In this document: positions 19,555-29,433 of the stretch, piece by piece | Numbering within the stretch: position 1 is the stretch's first letter | How the letters are laid out: each line of letters begins with the position of its first letter | Assembly (NCBI RefSeq): GCF_000685075.1 | Contig: NZ_BAYD01000013.1 | Location: 62,001-126,000 of the forward strand | DNA: 64,000 nt | Direction of reading: 5' to 3' | DNA from: Paraburkholderia oxyphila NBRC 105797 | Lineage (GTDB): Bacteria > Pseudomonadota > Gammaproteobacteria > Burkholderiales > Burkholderiaceae | Made by a program: the position numbers and the translations under genes | The notes under the pieces: generated by a model | What the model saw: the letters and a program-made list of their open reading frames with translations, nothing else | What the model was told of the DNA's origin: nothing | The model's database searches: none

Positions 19555-21028
19555 CGCGTTGCAAATCGATGCGGGCGCGCGCTTTGTAGAAGGCTGCGAA
19601 TCCGGCACCGTCGAGGCTGCGCGCGCGACGGCAAAAGAGCGCCTTCTCCTTGGGATTTGCGTCGGCGTGGGCTTCACGACGCTGCTCGATCAGACCGTCT
19701 TTGCGCTGGCGGTACCGCGACTTCGCGAGGCGCTTCACGCGACGGACGCGCAGTTGCAGCTCATCGTCTCGATCTACTCGATGGCCTTCGGTCTCGCGCT
19801 CGTGCCAGCCGGACGTCTCGGCGACATGATCGGCCGGCGCCCGCTTTTTCTCTTCGGGCTCGTGGTGTTCACCGGGTGCAGCCTGGTGGGCGGCATCGCG
19901 CCGAATGCGAGCATGGTGATCGCGGCTCGACTGCTTCAGGGGCTCGGTGCGGGCATCCTCAATACGCAGGTGCTCGGCCTCATACAGGACCGGTTTCAGG
20001 GCGCGCGCCGCGCATGGGCGCTCGGCCGCTATGCGTCGGCGGGTGGATTGTCGGCGGCGGTGGGGCCGATTCTCGGCGCCATGGTGCTTGCCTTTACGCC
20101 TTATGCAAGCGGTTGGCGCTGGCTGTTCCTCGTGAACGTGCCGTTCGGCGCGCTCGCGTTGGGGCTCGCGCTGCGCCATCTGCCGCGCAGTGGCGAAGCA
20201 CGGGGACGTTTTTCGCTCGATGCAGTCGGGCTCGTGTGCCTTAGCGTGGCCACGCTCGGCTTGATGGGCGCCACGCTCGTCGCACCTGGCGCCACGTTTG
20301 CCGCGCGCGATTGGCTCGCGGTCGCATTGATCGCCCTGGCGAGCTTCGCGTTATGGGAACGCCGCTACGCGAAGAGCGGGCGCACGCCTATTCTCTCGCG
20401 CGGACTCGCCCGCTCACCCGGCTATGTGCTTGGCGCGATCGTTGCGATGTGCCAGTTCGCGGCGGGGCTGACGTCCGGCATGGTCTCGACGCTGTATTTT
20501 CTCGGCGGCTTCGGTATCGGCCCGACCTTGTTCGCCGCGCTAACGGTGCCTGGCGCACTCGGCATGATGGTCATGTCCGCGCGAAGCGGGCGTTTTCTCC
20601 AGCGCTTCGGGCGCACGGGCATTACGTTCGCGATCGCTGCGCACGCGCTTTTGACCTCGGCGCAGGGCGCAGCCATGCTGCTGCTTCCGCGCGGCGCGGT
20701 GTTGCTCGTGTATCCGCTCATCGGCCTGCTACAGGGTGGCGCGAGCGGGCTGATCCACGCGCCGAACCAGGCGCTGAGCCTGGCCGAAGCGGGCGAGGGC
20801 GAAGGGCGGGGCGTGGCTGCGGGCTTTTATCAGTTGACGCAACGTCTCGCGAGTGCGGTATCGATCTCCTGGGGCAGCGGATTGCTGCTCGGCAGCGCCA
20901 CGGTAGGCGCCGCGCTCGCCGACTATCGGGGCGGACTCGTCGCGGCACTCGAACTCGTGCTCGCACTGACGGGCATGGCCGGGCTTGCGAGCGTCGCGGA
21001 CATGCTGCGCCGTTCACGCCGCGCCTGA
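19544..21028 (+). CDS. MFS transporter, DHA2 (14-helix) drug:H+ antiporter type
   Basis: A 494-residue membrane protein with many hydrophobic segments, motif A GRLGDMIGRRPLF near residues 88-100 and motif-C-like GPILGAMVLAF. Length and motifs fit the EmrB/QacA (DHA2) branch. It overlaps the acetyltransferase end by 11 bases, so it is cotranscribed. It probably exports a toxic or surplus product of the pathway. It could be a general multidrug pump, but the tight coupling argues for a pathway role. Confidence 0.88.
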   Translation: MERDALQIDAGARFVEGCESGTVEAARATAKERLLLGICVGVGFTTLLDQTVFALAVPRLREALHATDAQLQLIVSIYSMAFGLALVPAGRLGDMIGRRPLFLFGLVVFTGCSLVGGIAPNASMVIAARLLQGLGAGILNTQVLGLIQDRFQGARRAWALGRYASAGGLSAAVGPILGAMVLAFTPYASGWRWLFLVNVPFGALALGLALRHLPRSGEARGRFSLDAVGLVCLSVATLGLMGATLVAPGATFAARDWLAVALIALASFALWERRYAKSGRTPILSRGLARSPGYVLGAIVAMCQFAAGLTSGMVSTLYFLGGFGIGPTLFAALTVPGALGMMVMSARSGRFLQRFGRTGITFAIAAHALLTSAQGAAMLLLPRGAVLLVYPLIGLLQGGASGLIHAPNQALSLAEAGEGEGRGVAAGFYQLTQRLASAVSISWGSGLLLGSATVGAALADYRGGLVAALELVLALTGMAGLASVADMLRRSRRA

Positions 21029-21400
21029 ATGGCCATGCTTTCGTTGTACGAGCTGGATCGGATTGCCGTCGAGATCTGCGACCCATGCGGCCCTGAGTGT
21101 GCCGTCGAGGAAATCGTGCGTGGCAGAGAGCACTACCGCGCCGTTTGCCGCTAACGCTTCGAGTGCGGCGTCGGTGTTGTCGGTCCAGAGCACGATTTCC
21201 ATACCCCGGCCTTCGCCTGGAGAGAGGCCGTGGCCCGCGCACGCGGCTCGTGCGGACGCGATGCCGGGCGTGAAGCCGTCGAGCTTCAGTTCGACATGCA
21301 CTGGCAGCCCCGCGGCTGGCATGCGAAACGATTCGACAAATCCGGGACGCGTGTAAAAAGCGGCGGCGCGAGAGACGTCGTTCGCATAGAGATTGATCAT
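21014..21400 (-). CDS. VOC-family (glyoxalase/bleomycin-resistance-like) protein
   Basis: A 128-residue protein with the paired beta-alpha-beta-beta-beta modules of the vicinal-oxygen-chelate fold: MINLYANDVSRAAAFYT at the start and WVADLDGNPIQLVQRK at the end. The start at 21400, behind GGGA, is chosen because homology begins there; the open frame extends to 21505. It converges on and slightly overlaps the MFS gene and is divergent from the second receptor. It may be an enzyme or a binding-type resistance protein; function is unknown. Confidence 0.8.
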   Translation of the reverse strand: MINLYANDVSRAAAFYTRPGFVESFRMPAAGLPVHVELKLDGFTPGIASARAACAGHGLSPGEGRGMEIVLWTDNTDAALEALAANGAVVLSATHDFLDGTLRAAWVADLDGNPIQLVQRKHGHSGAA

Positions 21401-21631
21401 GGGTGATCCCAGTAGCGTCACGTCCGTTCGCTGTGGAGATATTAAGGATGACGATGTTATCAGGATGCCAACACCGAAAAATGGCCGATTGATAGAAAGG
21501 CGCACACGTATGAAATGAATTGTGGCGCTTATTTACATTCGAGAAATAAATGGTTGGATCGACCTTCCGGCAGAGCGACCATCCGTTGCTTGATCAGGCA
21601 ATAAAGACAGAAATATTCTGCTATTTTCACG

Positions 21632-24094
21632 ATGGGGTTGTTAATGCGCCGGGAACGTTCAATCAAACACGACAAGCATTTATTTGCAGGATTCCATAAG
21701 AAAGCCATTCCATTCGCGGTTTTTTCACTCGCTTATGCAGGCACGGCCTGGTCGCAGAGCACTAACACAGCAACGACATCAGCATCATCGCAGCCCGACG
21801 GCAACGCACAACCCACCACTCAGGTGCAGGATCGTGTCGTAGTGACGGGTACGCGCACGGCGACGAAGGTGACAAAGAGCCTCACGCCCGTCGACGTGAT
21901 TACGTCGGCGCAACTGCAGAGCACCGGGCAAAGCGATTTGCGCGACGCGCTCGTCGCGCTGTCTCCATCGATTCAACGCCAGGCGATGGGCGGCGCCCAG
22001 GCGGCGCTGGTCGATGTGTTGACGCTGCACGGGCTCACACCGGACCAGGTGCTCGTGCTCGTGAACGGCAAGCGCCGGCACTCCACCGCGACGATCTCGC
22101 TCAATCCTGGTCCGCAGCAAGGTTCCACGGGCGTCGATCTCGATCTCATTCCAGTCAGCGCCGTCGATCATGTGGAAATCCTGCGTGACGGCGCGGCCGC
22201 GCAATATGGCTCCGATGCGATTGCGGGCGTCATCAACATCATTCTCAAGTCCGACACGAAAGGCGGCTATATCGAGAGCCTGACCGGGCAGACGTATCAG
22301 GGCGACGGCCTGCGCCAGACCGAATCCGCGCATTACGGCCTTGCGCTAGGTGCGGGCGGGTTTCTCGATCTGAGCGCGGAAATCTCGCGGCAGAACCATA
22401 CGGATCGCACCGACCCTTACGCACATACCGGATCGCTTGCGGGCTCGGAAAGCAACCGCTATATCGGCGATCCGTCGAGCACGCGTGAGGTTGTCGGTTT
22501 CAACGCGGGCTACTACCTGAGCGATAGTGTCGAGCTGTATGGCTTCGGCACCTATGCCCACCGCGATGCAGCCAGTTATCAGACGATCCGCGGCGCCACC
22601 GTTTTACCGGAGATCTATCCGAACGGATTCTCGCCGCAGGACTTGCTCAACGAAAATGACTTCTCGATCACGGCGGGTGCGAAAGGCGACGCACTGTTTG
22701 GCTGGAAGTGGGACTTGAGCACGACCTACGGCGGCGACTACGATAGTTTCAGCCAGGCGGATTCGGAGAATCTCGGGCTGTATCAGGCGACCGGGCATAC
22801 GCCGACGAACTTCTATATCGGCAGCCAGCAAAGCACGCAGTGGACGAACAATCTCGATTTCACGCGGCCGTTTCAGCTGCCCGTATTGCCCGCACCCGTC
22901 AACGTGTCGGTTGGCTTTGAACAGCGTACCGAGCGCTACGCGGTAGGCGCGGGCGAACCCTATTCGTATCTCTACGGCGGCACGCCGGCGCTGGTTGGAC
23001 TGTCTCCGGCGAGCGCGAGCGATAATTCGCGCAACGTGCTGGGCACCTATATCGATCTTTCCACCAAGCTTACGCAGAAATGGCAAATCGATCTCTCGGG
23101 ACGCTTCGAGCACTACAGCGATGTGGGCGATACGACCAACGGCAAGATTTCCACACGTTACGATTTCACGCCATGGATTGCGGTACGCGGTAGTGTCGGC
23201 ACGGGATTTCGCGCGCCGTCGCTCGCACAGGAGTACTACACGACACTGAGCCCGACACCCACGTCTGCGTTCGCGCTGCTCGCCGCGAATTCGGCCGCTG
23301 CGCGCGCGCTCGGTGCACAGCCGCTCAAGCCGGAGGAATCGACGAGTTATAACCTCGGCTTCGTCCTGACGCCGACGCGTGATATCAACGTGACGATCGA
23401 CGCTTACCAGATCGACATCCGCAATCGCATTGTCGAGGGCGGCTCGCAGGCTGGCCAGAACGCGATCAACGCCATCGCGCTGGCGGGCTTTTCGACGCCG
23501 CTGGGCATTCCGGCCTCGGCGATCTCCGCAAGCTACTTCACCAATGGTGCGAACACGCGCACGCGCGGCCTCGATCTCACGGCGACGTATCACACCTGGC
23601 TCGGGCAATACGGCACCATCGACTGGGATCTCGGCCTCAATGTCAACAATACGACGCTGACTCATCTTGCACCTGGCGCGAACGGGCAGCCGCTGCTCAA
23701 CGCACAGCAGATCGCCTATCTGACCACAGGCACGCCCAAGAACAAAATCATCCTGGGCGGTGTATGGAATTATGGCAAGTGGGGCGTGTCGTTGCATGAA
23801 ACGCGCTATGGAACGACATCGGCCGAGGAGTCCTACCGCACCGGACCGAATGCTGGCTCGGTCACCGTCTTCATTCCGTTCACCAACAAGGCCGAGTACA
23901 CCACCGATATCGAGGCCCGCTACGAGGTCACGAGGCAGTTCGAGGTGGCGCTGGGCGCGCGCAATCTCTTCAACGAATACCCGAACAAGCTACCGCTCGC
24001 GGCGCAATACGCAGGCGCCGTTTATGACACGACGACTTCCGCCATCGGCGTCGACGGCGGCTTCTACTACCTGCGCGCCCGCTACCTGTTCTAG
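21632..24094 (+). CDS. TonB-dependent outer-membrane receptor (copy 2)
   Basis: An 820-residue receptor highly similar to the one at 10487-13000 (shared KSLTPVDVI, LRDALV.LSPSI, AAQYGSDAIAGVINIILK and TNGKISTRYDFTP blocks). It has an N-terminal signal segment (ending AGTAWSQ near residue 42), a TonB-box-like DRVVVTG, plug and barrel, and ends YYLRARYLF. The two copies may take different forms of one ligand. The start could also be the ATG at 21644. It begins a second module of receptor, binding protein and LLM monooxygenase. Confidence 0.93.
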   Translation: MGLLMRRERSIKHDKHLFAGFHKKAIPFAVFSLAYAGTAWSQSTNTATTSASSQPDGNAQPTTQVQDRVVVTGTRTATKVTKSLTPVDVITSAQLQSTGQSDLRDALVALSPSIQRQAMGGAQAALVDVLTLHGLTPDQVLVLVNGKRRHSTATISLNPGPQQGSTGVDLDLIPVSAVDHVEILRDGAAAQYGSDAIAGVINIILKSDTKGGYIESLTGQTYQGDGLRQTESAHYGLALGAGGFLDLSAEISRQNHTDRTDPYAHTGSLAGSESNRYIGDPSSTREVVGFNAGYYLSDSVELYGFGTYAHRDAASYQTIRGATVLPEIYPNGFSPQDLLNENDFSITAGAKGDALFGWKWDLSTTYGGDYDSFSQADSENLGLYQATGHTPTNFYIGSQQSTQWTNNLDFTRPFQLPVLPAPVNVSVGFEQRTERYAVGAGEPYSYLYGGTPALVGLSPASASDNSRNVLGTYIDLSTKLTQKWQIDLSGRFEHYSDVGDTTNGKISTRYDFTPWIAVRGSVGTGFRAPSLAQEYYTTLSPTPTSAFALLAANSAAARALGAQPLKPEESTSYNLGFVLTPTRDINVTIDAYQIDIRNRIVEGGSQAGQNAINAIALAGFSTPLGIPASAISASYFTNGANTRTRGLDLTATYHTWLGQYGTIDWDLGLNVNNTTLTHLAPGANGQPLLNAQQIAYLTTGTPKNKIILGGVWNYGKWGVSLHETRYGTTSAEESYRTGPNAGSVTVFIPFTNKAEYTTDIEARYEVTRQFEVALGARNLFNEYPNKLPLAAQYAGAVYDTTTSAIGVDGGFYYLRARYLF

Positions 24095-24129
24095 TTCGAC
24101 CGACAACACCCGACCATTGAAGGACCGTC

Positions 24130-25065
24130 ATGCAACGAAGAGTATTCCTGATGAAACTCGGTGCGCTGGCTACGGCGCCGCTGGCCTTGAACGACATCGC
24201 TCGGGCTGCCACGCAGACCTATGATTTTTCCCCGCAACAGAACGGGCGCGTGAGGGCGCCGGAAAATCCCGCCGCACGGCGCCTCGCGGCGGAATATCGA
24301 TTCGTTACGCCGGGTGCATTCAGCGTGGCGATCTCGCCGTTCGCCGCGCCCCTCGCAAGCTATGCGACGGACGCGAGGACCATTGTGGGTTCCGAACCAG
24401 ACTATGCGCAACTGGTTGCCGATGCGCTCGGACTGAAGCTCGCGCTCATTCCCGTTGCCTGGGAGGACTGGCCGCTCGGGCTCACCTCCGGGAAATACGA
24501 CGCGGTGATCGCGAATGTCGGCGTGACCGAGAAGCGCAAACAGAAATTCGATTTCACGACCTATCGCCTGGGACTGCATGCCTTTTACGTGGCGTCGAAG
24601 AGCACCATCCAGTCGATTCGCGAACCGAAGGATATCGCGGGGCTGCGCATCATCACCGGGTCGGGAACGATACAGGAGCGCATTCTTCTCGAGTGGAACC
24701 AGCAGAACGTGGCGAGCGGACTCAAGCCGGCCGCGTTGCAGTACTTCGAGGATCTCACGTCGTCCGTGCTCGCGCTGCAGTCCGGCCGCTCCGACGCCAT
24801 CTTCAATCCGCACGCGCCATTGGCCTATGCGGCGGCAACGCAGGGAAACATCCGGCTCGTCGGCACGGTGAATGCCGGCTGGCCGCTGCGCGCGGACGTC
24901 GCCGCGGCCACCCGCAAGGGCAGCGGTCTTGCGGCAGCCCTCACGGAAGCGACGAATGGGCTGATAGCCGGCGGCCAGTATCGTGCCGGGCTCACCCGTT
25001 GGGGTTTGCAGGATGAGGCCATTGCACACGCCCAGACGAATCCGCCTGGGTACAAGGACGCCTGA
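24130..25065 (+). CDS. family-3 ABC transporter substrate-binding protein (second copy)
   Basis: A 311-residue paralogue of the binding protein at 6585-7514 (both contain ASYATDA/SSYATDA, SIREPKD, VTE.RK.KFDF and a C-terminal TNPPG). It has an N-terminal export signal with an arginine pair (MQRRVFLMKLGALATAPLAL), possibly Tat-like but without a full twin-arginine consensus. No permease gene is next to it, so it probably shares the fused transporter at 15528-17309. It lies 35 bases after the second receptor. Confidence 0.9.
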   Translation: MQRRVFLMKLGALATAPLALNDIARAATQTYDFSPQQNGRVRAPENPAARRLAAEYRFVTPGAFSVAISPFAAPLASYATDARTIVGSEPDYAQLVADALGLKLALIPVAWEDWPLGLTSGKYDAVIANVGVTEKRKQKFDFTTYRLGLHAFYVASKSTIQSIREPKDIAGLRIITGSGTIQERILLEWNQQNVASGLKPAALQYFEDLTSSVLALQSGRSDAIFNPHAPLAYAAATQGNIRLVGTVNAGWPLRADVAAATRKGSGLAAALTEATNGLIAGGQYRAGLTRWGLQDEAIAHAQTNPPGYKDA

Positions 25066-25119
25066 AGCGCTAACGGATTGAACTTTGAACGACTCTCAAT
25101 ACCGGAATCTGACCACGAC

Positions 25120-26187
25120 ATGAGTGATTTGAACATCAAACATATTGCGTTTCTAACGCCTGGAAATTATCCCGACGAAAACCCGGCCGCCGGATTCGAG
25201 CGAACGCTGGAACTGTTCAGCGCGGGCGAAAAGCTCGGCTACGACAGCGCCTGGGTGCGGCAGCGTCATCTGGAGCGCGCCGTTTCTTCCGCGGCGACAT
25301 TTCTCGCGGCGGCAACGCAACGGACCCAGCGTATTGGCCTCGGCGCAGCGGTGATCCAGATGGGCTACGAAAATCCGTTCCGTCTGGCGGAGGATCTGGC
25401 CACCGTCGATATCCTGTCGAACGGCCGACTCAATGTCGGCCTCAGCGCGGGCGAGCCGAACCACGGCGCGCTGCTCGGCGAACGCTTCTTCGACACCGAC
25501 CCGGACCTCGTCGACTTCTCGCATGCGCGCGTGGCACGTCTTCGCCGCAATCTCGCGGGTGAATGGCTGGGCGACGAAGACACGACTGTCGAATCAGCCG
25601 CGGGCAAGGTGCGGCCGCGCGTGTCGCCCTATGCACCCGGGCTGACGGACCGGCTATGGTACGGCGGTGGCTCACGACGTTCGATCGAGTGGGCCGGTCG
25701 CAATGGTTTCAATTTGCTGATCGGCAATATCACCACGGGCGAGGGCACTGACGATCATCGCGAGGCGCAACTCAACCAGATCGCGCTGTTCCGGGAACAC
25801 TGGGCCGAAGCGCGCGCGCCGCGCATCGCGGTCGGGCGCGTCATCGTCCCCACCGACAGTGCGGATGCCGCGACGCGGCAGCGTTACCGCGAATTCGCCG
25901 AGGGGCGTCGCGCCCGTACGCTCGCCCCGCTGGGTGAACGCCGGGTCCTGTTCCTTCCCGACCTCGTGGGACCGGCTGAACAGATCGTCGAGCAGCTGCA
26001 TGCCGACCCGGTACTCGCGCAAGTGAGCGAGCTACGTCTCGAACTTCCGTACGACTTGCCGTTCGAGAACTACCAGCAGATTCTCGAGGACTTTATCGTG
26101 CGCATTGCACCAGAACTGGGCTGGATTGCGGCAAGCGCATCTAGCCCGTCGCTACCGTCCGGCCTGCCACGCGGCGCAGAAGTGTAG
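25120..26187 (+). CDS. LLM flavin-dependent oxidoreductase (third copy)
   Basis: A 355-residue luciferase-superfamily protein with WVRQRHLERAVSSAATFLAA near residues 45-65, LGAAVIQMGYENPFRLAED, and RLNVGLSAGEPNHG. It is distinct from the two LLM proteins upstream, so three different flavin monooxygenases serve the cluster. The start at 25120 follows homology; an in-frame ATG at 25078 would add 14 residues. It ends the plus-strand cluster and faces the minus-strand dynamin gene across a 337-base gap. Confidence 0.85.
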   Translation: MSDLNIKHIAFLTPGNYPDENPAAGFERTLELFSAGEKLGYDSAWVRQRHLERAVSSAATFLAAATQRTQRIGLGAAVIQMGYENPFRLAEDLATVDILSNGRLNVGLSAGEPNHGALLGERFFDTDPDLVDFSHARVARLRRNLAGEWLGDEDTTVESAAGKVRPRVSPYAPGLTDRLWYGGGSRRSIEWAGRNGFNLLIGNITTGEGTDDHREAQLNQIALFREHWAEARAPRIAVGRVIVPTDSADAATRQRYREFAEGRRARTLAPLGERRVLFLPDLVGPAEQIVEQLHADPVLAQVSELRLELPYDLPFENYQQILEDFIVRIAPELGWIAASASSPSLPSGLPRGAEV

Positions 26188-26524
26188 TTCCGGGGTGATA
26201 TTGCTGCCGGTAATGACAAAATGTCCCTTCACCCGCCGATTTCATGGGACTTTTTGTCAGAATCTCCTTGAGAGGGGCTGACTGATCCTGCGCCCTGGCG
26301 GACCCCCGCTGGACCCGGGTGATGTTCGCCGGATATCCGGGCGACGACCGCCGCGCCATGCGCCATGGGTCGATGGACCCGTGGCGAGGCGGCCCTGCCG
26401 CGGCGCGTGGAACGGCACCGCGATCGGCGGCCCGTCAGGCGTGCGCGCGGTGGGCTTCCTGTACGCCGGACGCGTGTCAGGTGACATACTCCCGGCCATG
26501 GCGCCGGGGCATCACCAGGCGACT
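26188..26524. other. intergenic gap between convergent units
   Basis: The gap lies between the third LLM gene (plus) and the dynamin-like gene (minus). I see no convincing gene, no strong hairpin with a T run, and no repeat. It marks the boundary between the catabolic cluster and the fluoride island. Confidence 0.6.
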
Positions 26525-28621
26525 TTATTTCCCTGACGAGTCACTGAGCTCTGCGGAGCGAAGACGCGCGATATCATCCCGCAAACAGTGTACGGTGCGT
26601 TGCATCACCGCGTCGTCCGGGCCATGGCCGCCCTGAAGCCGTTCGATATGTTCCGTGAGGGTTTGAACCAGCGCGACAAGTGTACGCTGCTTCCGTGACT
26701 CCAGCAGTTCCAGATAGGCGTTGAGCGAGCGTTCAACGACATACATGGACGCGCTGTCCTCCAGGGCACTGCGGGCACTGAAGTAGAATCCCCAGCGCCC
26801 GAATACCCGCCCCAACGAACGTGGCAGCACCGTTGACGGCAAGGTTTCGCGAAGAATGAAAGCGGGTGCGACGAACGAAGCCGGGCGCGCAGGGGCGAGT
26901 CGAGCCGGTCCCGGCGTGTCAGCCAGATGATGAAGGGCGACGCTCGCTCTCGCGTGCAGTGTCTCGACGGTTCGCGTTGCCGCGCCGGAAAGAGAAAGGG
27001 CGCGTGCGTTCGCGGCGAGTTCAACAAGCCGGGTGGCGTCGAAGGACATATCGTGGGTTTCTGACCATAGCGCGGCGGCGTTGTGGGCAATTTCGCTCAC
27101 GAGACTGATCATGGTTCGCTCGACCGTTTTTGCAGGGTCTGTTTGCGAACGAATGGTCGCGTCAACGGCATCGCGGCTTGCCAGCAGGGCTTGCAGCGCC
27201 TCGTCGCGTTGCGCGCCCGCGTGGGTTGCTGGCACATGCCACATCAGGCGAACCTCGAGTGCATCCAGTACGTCGCGACGTAACGTTGCAAGCTGGCGCA
27301 GCCGCATTTCAGTTCGTTGTTTGCGGCACTGCGCGAGCGCATCAGCAAAAGGGCCATCGATCCAGGCACGTCGCCAGGGTGGGTCTTCCTCCCGGGTGCT
27401 GACCAGATAGACGGGAATGTCCAGGCGGGTGCTTTTCCAGAGCCCACGCACGACGTGTTCGTAGATTCGCCACCGGTCGTCTGCGGTCACAAGATCGATC
27501 TTCGTGACGAGCACCGCAACGCGTGCGCCGCGGCTGCAGAGCTGACGCACGAGCGCCGACTCACGCAACGTGAGCGGCGCTGTCGCAGAAATGAGCACAA
27601 CTGCGATATCGCACCACGGCGCCGTCGGTGGGCTCCCCTGCACAATGTCCCATTCTTCCCAGTCGACGCCCGGAGTGTCGATGAGGGTGATGCCACCGGA
27701 AAGCAGAGGAGCCGGGCATTCGAACGTGATCCGTGTGATACCCCTGGCGTTCCCGGGATTGGAATGCTCGTCGACAAATTCGGCGATGCGCGCGCGGTCG
27801 ATGAGTTCGATCTTCGTGGTGACGAATTCGACGGTACCCCGCTCCACTCTTCCGTGATGAATCTCGACAGGTATGGCCGTTGTCGGCAGCGCCGTAACAG
27901 GAAGCAGCGCGCTGCCCAGCAGGCTGTTAAGCAGAGAGGACTTTCCGGCACTGACGGCCCCGAACAGACCGACGACGATATCGGTCGAGCCGTAGTGACG
28001 CGCGAAGTCCATGCTACGGCGATGAAGATCGCCAAGTCCGTGCGACGCGGTAATGCGTTCGAGTTCCGCTATCAGCGGATGCGCAGGGGCGCCGGTTGAG
28101 GCGCATTGCGGGCCGGCGGAAGCCGGCGAGGCTACCGGCCTTTCCGACGGGGTGCCGATACCGATGTCCCTGGAAAGCGAGCCCTGAAGCGCGTCGAGCA
28201 ATCCCATCAGATGACCGACGAGTCTACTGGCATCTTCCTCGACGTCCTCGCTCAAGCCTTGATCGGCTGCCGTGCTGGTCGCGCTCGCAGTGCGCGGATC
28301 CAGTTCCGAAAGCGCGAGCATGGCTTCGCTGATACGGAGTCGGCAGGATTCAATGGCGCTGGTCGTGGGCGCGGGCAGGGAAAGATGGTGACGCGCGGTA
28401 ATGGTCTGCATCGCGCTACGAACCCGTTCCAGCTCATTCAGCATGAGCTGATGCTGGACCGGCACGGCGTCGGCGAGGCGTGTGGGAAACGGTGACTGCT
28501 GCACGACCGGATTGAGGTAATGCAGCGCATCGGTGAGGCACGCATCGATCCGGACGAAAACCTCTCCTGCGCGTCGTGAGTAGGCGGGAGGGAACGTATG
28601 ATCTTTACCATTTCGCAACAT
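26525..28621 (-). CDS. dynamin-like large GTPase (fluoride-riboswitch unit 1)
   Basis: A 698-residue protein. After about 200 helical residues comes a dynamin-type G domain: G1 GAVSAGKSS (residues 221-229), G3 DTPG (315-318) and G4 TKID (373-376). A long, mostly helical C-terminal half follows, with a hydrophobic patch around PASFVAPAFILRE that could touch membrane. Bacterial dynamin-like proteins remodel or protect membranes; the role here is unknown. The start at 28621, behind GAAGAG, is chosen over the longer frame to 28861, which overlaps the upstream gene. It lies 14 bases after the Cys/His-rich gene and is under the fluoride riboswitch at 29434-29487. Confidence 0.85.
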   Translation of the reverse strand: MLRNGKDHTFPPAYSRRAGEVFVRIDACLTDALHYLNPVVQQSPFPTRLADAVPVQHQLMLNELERVRSAMQTITARHHLSLPAPTTSAIESCRLRISEAMLALSELDPRTASATSTAADQGLSEDVEEDASRLVGHLMGLLDALQGSLSRDIGIGTPSERPVASPASAGPQCASTGAPAHPLIAELERITASHGLGDLHRRSMDFARHYGSTDIVVGLFGAVSAGKSSLLNSLLGSALLPVTALPTTAIPVEIHHGRVERGTVEFVTTKIELIDRARIAEFVDEHSNPGNARGITRITFECPAPLLSGGITLIDTPGVDWEEWDIVQGSPPTAPWCDIAVVLISATAPLTLRESALVRQLCSRGARVAVLVTKIDLVTADDRWRIYEHVVRGLWKSTRLDIPVYLVSTREEDPPWRRAWIDGPFADALAQCRKQRTEMRLRQLATLRRDVLDALEVRLMWHVPATHAGAQRDEALQALLASRDAVDATIRSQTDPAKTVERTMISLVSEIAHNAAALWSETHDMSFDATRLVELAANARALSLSGAATRTVETLHARASVALHHLADTPGPARLAPARPASFVAPAFILRETLPSTVLPRSLGRVFGRWGFYFSARSALEDSASMYVVERSLNAYLELLESRKQRTLVALVQTLTEHIERLQGGHGPDDAVMQRTVHCLRDDIARLRSAELSDSSGK

Positions 28622-28635
28622 GGCGATCTCTTCGT

Positions 28636-29352
28636 TCAGTGGGTGCCCAGTGTTTGCAGGATTTCGCACCAGCCACCGCACCAGCCAATGGCCGCGATGA
28701 GCGCGCCGCGATCCTCCGCAGAGTCCGTTCCGCGACTGTCCCAGCGAAAGGAATGCTCGAAGCGCCCGAGATGCCCGGAGATACGGGAAACGGTCGCGCC
28801 ATGGTGGCGCAGGAGCGTCGCACCATCGTGCTCCATGGCTGCAATCAGGTGAGCGCGGCAAAGGACATCGCTGTCATTTCCGGCGCATTGACCGCAGATA
28901 TAAGGCACCCATCCGTCGCGATTTTCGCTTGCGAACGCCCGCGCGTTCGCAAGATCCCGGCCGTAGGCAAGCCGCTCCGGTGGCGCGTTTCCCGATGACT
29001 CTGGGCCGTAGCCCAGGCTGCACATATGGCATGGGCCGGAAGGACGCAGCCGGTGTCGTGCGACCCCTGCCGGTGCCACGCTGTACAGACCATGACCGCC
29101 CAGCAGGTGGTCTGCGTGGTGGATCAGTTCGTTATACAGAATGGTGCTGCCGTGGATCAGATGCGGGCGAAAGGCCGCCTCGACGCAGAAAAAGGCAAGC
29201 GCATGCCGTGCGCACATCCCCCAATGCGCATTGAGACGGGCGCGGACGTCCGCGTCCATGATGCTGCCCTGGATAAACCACCACAGAAAATCAACCTCGC
29301 CGTCGGACAGCGTCAACGCGCAAGGGGGAGCGAGACCAGAAGGGGCGGGCAC
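28636..29352 (-). CDS. Cys/His-rich protein with CxxC and CxxH motifs, partner of the dynamin-like GTPase
   Basis: A 238-residue protein of no family I can name with certainty. It has an N-terminal helical segment ending in CARH (about residue 48), then CHMC (about 109-112), CGQC and CRAH (about 153-168), and a final CGGWC. The CxxC and CxxH pairs look like metal (probably zinc) sites and resemble the modules in the proteins at 46653-47954 and 48833-50506. It is the first gene after the minus-strand fluoride riboswitch at 29434-29487 and is followed after 14 bases by the dynamin-like gene, so the two are one unit. Confidence 0.75.
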   Translation of the reverse strand: MPAPSGLAPPCALTLSDGEVDFLWWFIQGSIMDADVRARLNAHWGMCARHALAFFCVEAAFRPHLIHGSTILYNELIHHADHLLGGHGLYSVAPAGVARHRLRPSGPCHMCSLGYGPESSGNAPPERLAYGRDLANARAFASENRDGWVPYICGQCAGNDSDVLCRAHLIAAMEHDGATLLRHHGATVSRISGHLGRFEHSFRWDSRGTDSAEDRGALIAAIGWCGGWCEILQTLGTH

Positions 29353-29433
29353 GGTGCACTGTCCGGTAAGTCAAACGGGACGCAAAACCTGGACAGGGGC
29401 ATTGAGATGACCCAGCAGCTCCCGACCAGGAAC

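Noticed and set aside
22604..23797. 397-residue minus-strand frame
   Set aside because: Shadow of TonB receptor copy 2.
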